Origin: Mya arenaria
Lineage: Eukaryota; Mollusca; Bivalvia; Myida; Myidae
Direction of reading: 5' to 3'
NCBI RefSeq assembly: GCF_026914265.1
Contig: NC_069135.1
Coordinates: forward strand, 10,700,887-10,764,886
Length of the DNA stretch: 64,000 nt
Shown: positions 46,740 to 57,237 of the stretch, one piece after another
Layout of the letters: each line of letters starts with the position of its first letter
How positions within the stretch are numbered: position 1 is the stretch's first letter
Position numbers and translations under genes: made by a program
Notes under the pieces: model-generated
Told to the model about the DNA's origin: nothing
Database searches by the model: none
What the model saw: only the letters and a program-made list of their open reading frames with translations

Positions 46740-49288
46740 CTGATGTAAAGTGTTAAAAGCAGTGTTCATATGGTTTATGTGACATTAACAAACAACAACA
46801 CATATTTCTGAACATTTTTATTGAAAATTCATTTAAACATTTATAATTCCTTTTAAAATTTATGAAATAATAAGGTAATTTCATGTATAGTATAAAATAA
46901 AATTATTGTTCTATTGGAAGTCAAAATCCAGGTTTTTTTTAAATTAAAGTTAATAAGAATTGTAATTCAGTATAATAAAAAGGTAGGTATACAATGTAAT
47001 ACATGAAGGTCAATAATTATTATCATAATTTGCTGATATGCAAATAAATCTAAACTAGTACTATTTGGGTATAGTTAAAATGTGAAAGTACCTCATCATT
47101 TAGTTATGTGATAAACCTTATTTGTATGATTGTTAATAATGGATCTCTCTTTTATGTGATATTTGTAAACAATCTTGACATGTTTCATTTCCTTGTAAAT
47201 TGACTAGTCCTTCCTGTTGATTACTTGTTTATTGTTTTTGCTTTATCCATGATATTATTTGGTAAATTGAAATGTGAATTGTAGATTCTTACTAAGTATT
47301 TAGTTTGACCACAATGCAGTATATCCTATAATACCATTCCAGATTATTTGTTATTATTTGGTCACTTGTTTATTTCCTGTAAAGTTATCAAAGGGAAGTA
47401 AATCAACATCAAACGTTTCAACATTTCCTTTCACAGGTTCATGGTACATTTTTCTCATCATAGTAAAATTGTCCATTTCATAAAATGTAAAAAATTGTAT
47501 GAAAGTGAACAAATATTTGGCACGATTTCTGGTTTTTTAACTGTATCTACTAGATACGTTATTAGTTTCACTCTAGTATCATCTAAATGATAACAGCAAA
47601 GTTATATAAGACACCGGCACATGCCCATTTTTGTGTTGGTGCATACTGATAAGCTGAACGTTTTTTAGTGATGTACACTATATTTTGTAAACTACCTTAC
47701 TGCTCCAGCAACTGTGTATATCTACCACTTCACCTGATTACAATCAATAACGCCTGACTGCTGATTTCCTGAAGTCAATTATTGGAAAACTTTGGAAATA
47801 CTGTGTTCTCATTGGACAAAATATAATGTTGACCACTAACAAATGTCAATTGTTATAGTTGTATATCTTAATATTTATATTGGTAAAAAAGCAGTCAGCT
47901 GTTACTGATTTTAATCAGGTGAATCGGTAGATTTTAAACAGAGGCTGGCCCAGTAGCTAAAATATAATCTCGACCACTAAGCTCGTTAAAGGGTATTAGT
48001 ATGCATTTTTTAACACATATTTTGTTACTTTACTGATAATCTTTAACCATGAACATCGCATGAAGTTAAATTGTTGCAGTAAAACTTCTAAGATATCATT
48101 GTTTTATGATATAAATTCATCATGGGTAGGTAATTGTTAGAAAGCAGATGTGCAGAAAAAAACTTTCATTGTCGATTGATATAACTCACTACAATTTGAT
48201 AAAATGATATAGACCCTGACTTACAAAATAATTAATGTAGAAAAACAGTAATGTGATTCAATTAGGGCAAGATTCATTTGTGTGCTTCGAAGCTAAAAAA
48301 ATTCTATTGACATGTTTGGATCATTGCTTTGGTCTTCTTAAAATGTGCAATAAAGTGTAGTTTTAACTGGTGTTGATTGTTCTGTTTTTTTTACAACGTT
48401 TGTGTTACTAATCAGAATCACTTGCATTGAAAGGGAGGTCATTGACCCTACTGATTTTCTCAATATGATATATGTAAGTATACTGGTTAAACTAAATCAT
48501 GTGGTGCGGTCGGCCTCTGTTGCAGAGATGAGATGAAATACAGCAATATAGCAGTAATACTATTCACACTCACCACAGAAAACTAGTAGCCAAAATAATA
48601 CCTTTTGAATTCGATAAAACAACCTTTTCTGTTTCTGCGGACTAGAAGGGCTAGTTTATCATATAATGTTAATAGAGAATTTGGAACAAAACTATTTCAA
48701 GGTGCACATCTCTCCTAGACATTGTACCATTCTCGACTGGATTTAGATGAATCCCTGCTGTGACCGGTTTTGCGCAATAGACTTGACCTTGTTTTATATT
48801 ATTATTTGCTGATATTGCCAATAATCTGAACCCCTAAAACTCTATATTATCAAGAACGTTCACAAACCCAAAGATTCCGACACATCTAGGTGTCAGTTTT
48901 AGAGACCTCCTCCCCCTCCACCCAACCCCTCGCCTGACCCCTTCCCCAACCATTTCGTAAACTAGTATATCTAAAGAAGATCCACACTAGTTTATGAATA
49001 CCATACAAAATCATTCTTCACTTTCAAAACGCCCCATAGGTTCGTCAACTAACTGTCTCTCATGTTAGTTGTTACCATTTCGGCCCCACTCCGTAGACAT
49101 TTCGGCACCTTATTTTAAGAGGTTGCTGATGCTGCAGTGTGTTATACATAAAACATGTCTTTAACTATTATGTTGCAAATTGATTTAAAGTTAGTAATAA
49201 TAGATGATTGTAGACCTGAACACTGTTATCCTTACGAGACTGAATTATTTGTGAAAAGTCATTGACAATATTTAATTATTGTTATTTT
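46740..49288. other. Intergenic; possible inverted-repeat element ~47700-47975
   Basis: TCTACCACTTCACCTGATTA (about 47720) is complementary, with few mismatches, to TAATCAGGTGAATCGGTAGA (about 47912). Weaker outer complementarity (CTCCAGCAACTG versus CAGAGGCTGGCC) suggests a decayed MITE of about 270 bp. No gene was seen. Confidence 0.4.
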
Positions 49289-49363
49289 ACAATTACAAAT
49301 GAAGATAAAATGATGTGTGTGTTTTTTTTAAATGCACATCATTTCATCTTCATTTGTAATTGT
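49289..49363. repeat. Hairpin-forming inverted repeat, 29-bp arms
   Basis: ACAATTACAAATGAAGATAA at 49289 pairs with its complement ending at 49363 (one mismatch over 29 bp) around a 17-base T-rich loop. No flanking duplication was identified. Confidence 0.75.
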
Positions 49364-49419
49364 AATTTGCTTCATCAAAAGTCCTTTTTTTGTTACGAGT
49401 ATCGTGTTTTGACCTTTTT

Positions 49420-50730
49420 AGCATGATATATAGAACCAGTGGTCAGCAGCATGATATATATAGAACCAATGGTCAGCAGCATGATATATAGAACCAGCAG
49501 TCAGCATCATGATATTTAGAACCAGTGGTCAGCAACATGATATATATAGAACCAGCAGTCAGCATCATGATATATAGAACCAGTGGTCAGGAGCATGATA
49601 TATAGAACCAGCAGTCAGCATCATGATATATAGAACCAGTGGTCAGCAGCATGATATATAGAACCAGTGGTCAGCAGCATGATATATAGAACCAATGGTC
49701 AGCAGCATGATATATAGAACCAGTGGTCAGCAGCATGATATGTATATATAACCAGCAGTCAGCAGCATGATATATAGAACCAATGGTCAGCAGCATGATA
49801 TATAGAACCAATGGTCAGCAGCATGATATATAGAACCAATGGTCAGCAGCATGATATATAGAACCAATGGTCAGCAGCATGATATATAGAACCAATGGTC
49901 AGCAGCATGATATATAGAACCAGTGGTCAGCAGCATGATATATATAGAACCAATGGTCAGCAGCATGATATATAGAACCAATGGTCAGCAGCATGATATA
50001 TAGAACCAGTGGTCAGCAGCATGATATATATAGAACCAATGGTCAGCAGCATGATATATAGAACCAATGGTCAGCAGCATGATATATAGAACCAATGGTC
50101 AGCAGCATGATATATAGAACCAGTGGTCAGTAGCATGATATATAGAACCAGTGGTCAGCAGCATGATATATATAGAACCAATGGTCAGCAGCATGATATA
50201 TAGAACCAATGGTCAGCAGCATGATATATAGAACCAGTGGTCAGTAGCATGATATATAGAACCAGTGGTCAGCAGCATGATATATATAGAACCAATGGTC
50301 AGCAGCATGATATATAGAACCAATGGTCAGCAGCATGATATATGAAACCAGTGGTCAGCAGCATGATATATAGAACCAATGGTCAGCAGCATGATATATA
50401 GAACCAATGGTCAGCAGCATGATATATAGAACCAGTGGTCAGCAGCATGATATATATAGAACCAATGGTCAGCAGCATGATATATAGAACCAATGGTCAG
50501 CAGCATGATATATGAAACCAGTGGTCAGCAGCATGATATATAGAACCAATGGTCAGCAGCATGACATATAGAACCAGTATTCAGCAGCATGATATATAGA
50601 ACCAGTGGTCAGCAGCATGCTATATAGAGCCAGTGGTCAGCAGCATGATATATAAAACCAATGGTCAGTAGCATGATATATAGAACCAATGGTCAGCAGT
50701 ATGATATATAGAACCAGTAATCAGTAGCAT
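49420..50730. repeat. Minisatellite, 28-bp unit, about 46 copies
   Basis: Units read AGCATGATATATAGAACCA then ATGGTCAGC or GTGGTCAGC. Some are 30 bp, with TATATATAG in place of TATATAG. Early copies contain CAGCAGTCAGCATC. The variant types recur in blocks (for example the order 28-28-30 bp several times), indicating block-wise amplification. Confidence 0.95.
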
Positions 50731-51488
50731 TTCCCAATGAGAACAAACATCCTGCTGCAAAATCGTAGTTTAGGAAATGAAAACTCGGGCTTTAATGGAG
50801 TTTTAATCAGTAAAGCAATAGAAAATTACTTATTTAATGAGCTAGATATATTTTATTTATAGTCTTTGTATTTGTCCATTTGACAGTTTGGGTTCAGATA
50901 ATTTGTTGAATTTCATACTTAATTCGTAAGACTGTAGTCGATAAACATGTACATATGAACCAGCAGTTTGTTACTTTTAAATATTACGAAATATGTATAA
51001 AGTATGTGAATAAGTTTTGAAATTCATGAATTTTAACAATCGTAAATATTGAAAAGAGATATTAGACTGTTGTTAATGAAACGCGGGACATTAATATGAA
51101 AACAACGGGTTATAGAACATATATATACGTTTACGAAATATGTTTACACTAAAAAGTGTTCTCTCCTATTTTAGGGAATGTCTGGCGTCATAATCAGACT
51201 ATAATTATTCCCTGTATTTTCCTGAAGTTTAAAACCAGATTTTTCTTATCATATGAAAAAATTATTCAATTACGGTCATTAATTGACCACACTATACTAG
51301 TTCGTTCATAGATACACATTATCATAAATGGTAACAATAGTTTTATACGTCTTTTTACAACCATATAATTTATCTACCTCAAGTGCAAATTTGCATTGAA
51401 GAAACTATCTACATGGATGTGCATTCCACTGGTGTGCGAGTCTGCCATCCGTTACATGCAGCAAATCTGTCTTATGGCAAGGTATAAA
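50731..51488. other. Intergenic, no gene seen
   Basis: AT-rich sequence without recognised features. Confidence 0.4.
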
Positions 51489-51490
51489 CG

Positions 51491-51573
51491 GCGTGTGCGG
51501 GTGGGGGTACCAGCTAATCGGGGAAGCTGCTAGCGCGTGTGCGGGGGAGGGTACCAGATAATCGGGAAGCTGC
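51491..51573. repeat. GC-rich tandem duplication, ~43-bp unit, 2 copies
   Basis: GCGTGTGCGGGTGGGGGTAC and then AATCGGGGAAGCTGCTAGC is followed directly by a near copy. It stands out by GC content from its surroundings. Confidence 0.7.
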
Positions 51574-51816
51574 TAGCGCCTTCCTAACGGTCCGCACATC
51601 GAGAGATCTAGGGGCATTCCAGAGGGTAAGGGACCAAGCAGACGCGAGTTTTCCACAGATCAGTGTCTGGGTGGAGCATTCCCCGTGGAGCTTGTCCGAC
51701 AAACAACGATCATGACGCTAAATTGTAATTTATTGTCTAAACTGAACGTGCATACTTGCAGGCTCGGAAGACACAGACGGTATTGGAATGTGCCGATGTA
51801 AACGCGCATAATGGAC

Positions 51817-51818
<2 letters not shown>

Positions 51819-51861
<43 letters not shown>

Positions 51862-51876
51862 TGCGTGCGTGTGTGT
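51819..51876. repeat. (GT)n(GCGT)n microsatellite
   Basis: Uninterrupted GT steps are followed by GCGT steps; a simple-sequence repeat about 690 bp upstream of the PHYH start codon. Confidence 0.95.
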
Positions 51877-52493
51877 AAACCCATCAAAACATGCGTGTCA
51901 ATATATCATTTTAATGTGTTTTCCAAGCCACTTTTTTCATGGTATAGAAATTGTTCTTTTTCCTCATAAATACATATTCAATAGATATTTTTGTTATTCT
52001 GCTTTTCCTGGTATTACGTATTTATTTTAAATTTAATTTTACCATGACCATGTAAGGTGCAGTTTTAATTGCTATTTTCTTATCCTTTCAAAAAAACTTA
52101 AATAACAAAATAAGGGGCTCAGTTTTCTTGCTGCGATTTTAATAAAAGCCGAAAAGTTTTAACAATTATTTTAAAAGGGGCGAAATAGCAGGGCAGAAGT
52201 TAACTTCTAATGGGGAAGGACCGAAATGGTAAGGGTAAGAAATGTCCGAATACCAGAGCAGGTATGCCCCAAATCTAAATACAAAGACACTATTGCAGGG
52301 TATCTTCAAATCAACCACATCAATAGACGTAACATTCCTGACGTTTTTGACTACCTATGGCTACAGTACGGCACAGAATATTGCTTTTCTTCAGAATTAT
52401 GCATAGTTGGTACTAACCTAAAATATTTTGCAAATTTTACATATTGAAACTTTAATACGGATCGTCAATGACCCAATTAGAATATGTAAACAA

Positions 52494-52506
52494 ACATCAA
52501 AGTTCA
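52494..52506 (+). promoter_or_regulatory. DR1-like nuclear receptor element upstream of PHYH
   Basis: ACATCAAAGTTCA lies 60 bp before the PHYH start codon. It matches the DR1 consensus AGGTCAnAGGTCA at 10 of 13 positions and contains the HNF4-type core CAAAGTTCA. Vertebrate PHYH and other peroxisomal genes respond to receptors using such sites. A match this short can be chance, so this is a suggestion only. Confidence 0.3.
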
Positions 52507-52565
52507 TGGTTTTTGCGTGAACATTTGAAAGTTATCACGTAGTCTTAAGTTTGAAAGTATCAACG

Positions 52566-55500
52566 ATGGCAGAGAGACTGAAAACGATTCTTGGCCATGT
52601 TGGTAGCAGGGATGTCGTATCCTTTTGAGATTTGTGATGAATAAAAATGTGATGGAACTTTAAAAGGACATACTGGGCAGTTGCCTAATTCCGGATCAAT
52701 TTTGAAGTTTTCTTAAAATATTGTCATAATTACTGAACATAAGTGCATACAATTTTAATAGAAAATTGTTGGGTCATATATCAACCAAACTGGAAAAAGA
52801 ATAAAAGAAAAAACAATTAATTATAATAAAATATTCAGTACGAAGTAAGGGCATAAACGACGACAAAGAACCTGCATTCAGTGCCTAAATATTCGGATTT
52901 TTTCAAAGAACAAAGTAAACATTATCAAGTCAATATACAAATATTTAAATGCTGCTTAAATGAACATCATGTATTAAATGTTTAACCTGTATATAAATTT
53001 TATGCTTCTCTGAAGTATTTGTATGTGTATTTTCGGCGTATCCGAACTACTAATTTGTCAGAATTTGCAAAATTTTGAAAGTACGAATCTGCTTCATTTT
53101 TGCTTTGTTTTCATATCAAATGCTGCACAACACAAAACAATGATATCGTCAATTTATTTACTTTATATGTAATTGGCATTGTATTTCGTGATTGAAGATA
53201 AGTCATAAACATCGTTTTGTAGGTCTAGTATTTAAAGATAACCCTGTCGAACCTCAATATGAAAGCTCGCGCTGTGTGACGTCATCCCCCACGTGACTAA
53301 ATATTGACAATTAGAAAAGCGAAAGTTTAGAGGTATTTATTTTGGGGTTATACTCGAATATCTGAACTTTTGTGTTGTTTCTGTTGCTATGGAGGTCAGT
53401 TGCGTAGACTGTGATCATTCTATATTGATCACGGTCGCCGAAACGCTTTTTAAACGATTTCCGAATATTTAGGCAAATCCGAAATTAGGCAACTGCCCAG
53501 TACAGTTTTTATTTATGTCATTTTGCCAAAAAAACATGTTCAGATATCATAAAACAGGTTCAGATATCTGAACATGTTTTTTGGCAAAATGACATAAATA
53601 AATATGTGTTTAATAGTAGGCAAAATTATTTTCGTAGAAATTTGAATTTATACAGGAATAATTTAAAATTGTGGCCGCAAGGATTCTTTGCGCAAGGACC
53701 GTTTGCTACTTTTTGCTGGGATGGTGGACGTCTCAAGGCTGCCATAGTAAAAAAAAATTGTCAAAAGACTCATTGACGGCCATTTAGATGGACTTCAATA
53801 TCTATCTTTTAACAACCATTCACTTTGAAGAACTCGATCGCATGGGTTTTCACTTATAGCGGCTACTGTTGATTCAGACTTATTTTACAGCACATATACG
53901 CCAAAAACAATGCTAAAATCAATGGCATATGTTGGTGGAACTTCTGCACCTAGCCACAATAATGCTTGTTTAGGGATCTTTTTTTATAATTTGGGTATTC
54001 ATTTTTTTCGCCACATGTCGACTGATTCATACCAATGTAAAATATTTTCCTCAACCGTAAATCCACAATAAACACTGCATTGTTAGCGCTGGGATCTGTC
54101 ATTCTGGGCTAGGAAAACAACAAGTGGACCATTACGGACCAGATTGTGAAATTCCAAAAGGTGTTAAAGACCTATGTATTTATAACAATTATGTGAAAAA
54201 TAATGAACGAAATTTGAAAGATGGGCAGTTAAATCAGTTAAAAGCAACAAAAGAAATATTTTCTAAAACAGTTTATTTCCCAAATTAAATTGAGCAGAAA
54301 TTTTTTCCAAAACAGTTCATTTACCAAAACAAATTTAAGACCAATGAGTGAGGATGTAAACCTCAACTCTTGCTTTATATTAAATAAACGATGTGTGTTT
54401 GTTGCAATTCTTGCAAGCTGATGTTTAAAAGTGGCAATTTCTGTTGCCTTTATTAGTGTTAATTAGTTTGTACCCGTAATTATCGGCGGTATATTACAAA
54501 AGAAACAAACATTACACTGACAACCTTTAATTGGCAATCATAAAAGTGTGAAAACCCATTGTAACAGGGCACTTTCACTTAACCTTCCATTTAAAACAGA
54601 TGAAACGGAAAACAAACAAATATGACGATTCAAAGTTGTTTCAGAAAGCAATCGATCATATATGAAAACATTAATATTCACATTTACAATTATCAGATAA
54701 ACACATATTTCGTTCATTATTATTCAAATTATTATGATACTTTATTACAAATATATTGATGTTTAACATTGGAATTTCATGGGATTTTTCAGTTACATTA
54801 AAGATAATTGTCATACTGAGCACTAATATTCAACTATTTATTAACAAATTTAAGACCAATGAGTGAATAAATTAAAAAAAACAACAAATGTTTAAAAACA
54901 TTATAAATGATGGTCCGTAAGTTTCTGAAGATGGTCCGTAATGTCCCTAAATCTGGTCCGTAGTGTTCTTAAATCTGGTCCGTAATGTCTGGTCCGTAAT
55001 GTCCATGGTCCGTAGTGTCCGTGACCCCCCCCCCCCCCCCCCCCCCCAAATTGTCAAAGCTTCTGAAGTAGCTGTTTATATGGACTATTAGGCACTAGTT
55101 AATATAACATAAGTACAGTCTTTCAAAAGTGAGTCAACTGGAAAGCTTCTTCTTTTTATTGACTTACTTGTTCAGCCAAATATTCAGAAATTTAATAAAA
55201 AGAAATACTTTTTATGAACAAGATTATTGTTTAATCATGATTTTCAGTAACATTATCTTGTTTTCATTTAGTAGCCAGTATTTATTGTAATTTTTCAGGA
55301 TGTCTTTGGTAAATCTACACTGTAACACTGTTATAAAACTTGAACATATTACTGGTAAGTCATAATATTGGGTTAAAAAAGGAAGTTGAAATATGGAGAC
55401 TTTGATTTTGTTTACAGATAACATTCATAATAATCATATATTTTTTATTGCAGCTTGTTTATTTCTTTTGATGTACCTGTATAAATTTAATATAACTGTT

Positions 55501-57205
55501 TTTATCTTCATTGTTGTTGATCATAAATACTGCTGTTTCGTTTTTCTCCTTGACCCTTTTCTTGTTCCTTTATTACAGTAATGGAGATTTGTCTGTAACA
55601 TACATAAAATCTGATCTTTAATTTTTATAAAATGTAGAAGTTTTATGATCATCTATACATACATGTATATGAGCTTAACCAGCTATGTTCTTAATGAGCC
55701 ATGACTTAGACTCGCCATGACCTTAACCATCTATTTATGACTTTAAACAGCCATGTAGCACACTGAGGTGGTCAGTGTTACAAACCAGAATACATGTACA
55801 AGTGACATGATCATATGATCATTTATTCCATGTATGACCTTAACCAGCCATGTAGCATCCTGAGCCAGTCAATGGCTATGCACTCCCCAGCTACCATTAC
55901 ACAGTGGAGCCTAAGGCCAAACAGAAACTGACAGCTGAGCAGAGAAAATTCTATGAGGAGAATGGGTTCCTAGTCATCAGAAACCTTGTGCCCAAGTCTG
56001 AGTTAGAGAAATACAGGTTTGCATTCTTTTACATGTTTATAGGCTTAAAAATTTAGTTTCATTGGTGGCAATGGTTAGAGTAATCAGATCAGAGGGTGCT
56101 GGGTAAGATACATGTACCCAGATATCAGAGCTTCATCCATGGTTATTACCCAGGAATGGCTAATGTTTAATGACATGTATTTACAGTCGAAATCCATTCT
56201 GTCGATAAATGTTATTTCTATTTAACATGTACATGGAAAAAATAAAAAATTATGTTGGTCACTTAAACTCTACACTTTGTCGAAAATGAAGTTGAATCAA
56301 GAGAAAGCATAATTATGTTGGTTGGGTATCAGTTGTATATTATCATATATAATTAGTTAATAACAAATGGAATAATACTTTTATACAGGAAGCGTTTTGA
56401 GAAGATCTGTCGGCGGGAGGTGGAGGTCCCGGGCATGACTATAATGCGGGATGTGGCCATTGCCAAGTCTGAGTTTGTTCCGGATGAGAAGGCTGTCACA
56501 AAGATTCAAACCTGGCACACTGACGAGGTTCTCTGGGAGTTCTGCTGCCTGCCCCAGGTCAGAGGAACTGTTGTTAAATTGATTTTTAATTGTGGTATTT
56601 TATTGTTTGTCTGTTGTATGGCGACAGTATGAATGAAATAAATAAAATTATTAGATTATGAGAACTAGGATAGACCATGAAAGTACAGCATACTTATTCA
56701 CAGTGAAGTGTTGTTTTAAACTTGCTGAAGAAATAGCAGGCCGGAAGAGAGAGTAGGAGATTCAAGGGGCTCTGGTGAATTGGAGAAGCGTGTATTTGGA
56801 ATAAACTTCTAGGTTCTCTAGCATGCTAGGTATAAGGCATCTGTGCACAGGTGACAACTGCCTGAGATAAACCAGCACTTTTTACTCCCAATTTTCCCAG
56901 TAATACCCTCTGTGAGGGAGCTGCTGGTATTATACTATATTGTCCTTACTCCTTAGTAATTTGCGTCCCGGGTTTGAACCCTCAACTCCCCCCTCCACAA
57001 GCAGATGCTCTACCCTCTCAGGGCAGGTTGTTTTTGAGTTAGCATCTTTGTTAAGACCCAAGTTAGGAAAGAATCAAACTGAGCTTCACTGATTACTAAA
57101 CTTACACAAGTATTTCTAGTATGTAATGCATTTTCAAAAGTGCTTAAGGTGAAGAATGTACTTACTAGTAAGTGAATATGCCTATTCATTGTTTTTTTGG
57201 GGGGG

Positions 57206-57237
<32 letters not shown>

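Noticed and set aside
49420-50730. CRISPR-like or telomere-like array
   Set aside because: Head-to-tail 28/30-bp units with no spacers and no telomeric hexamer.
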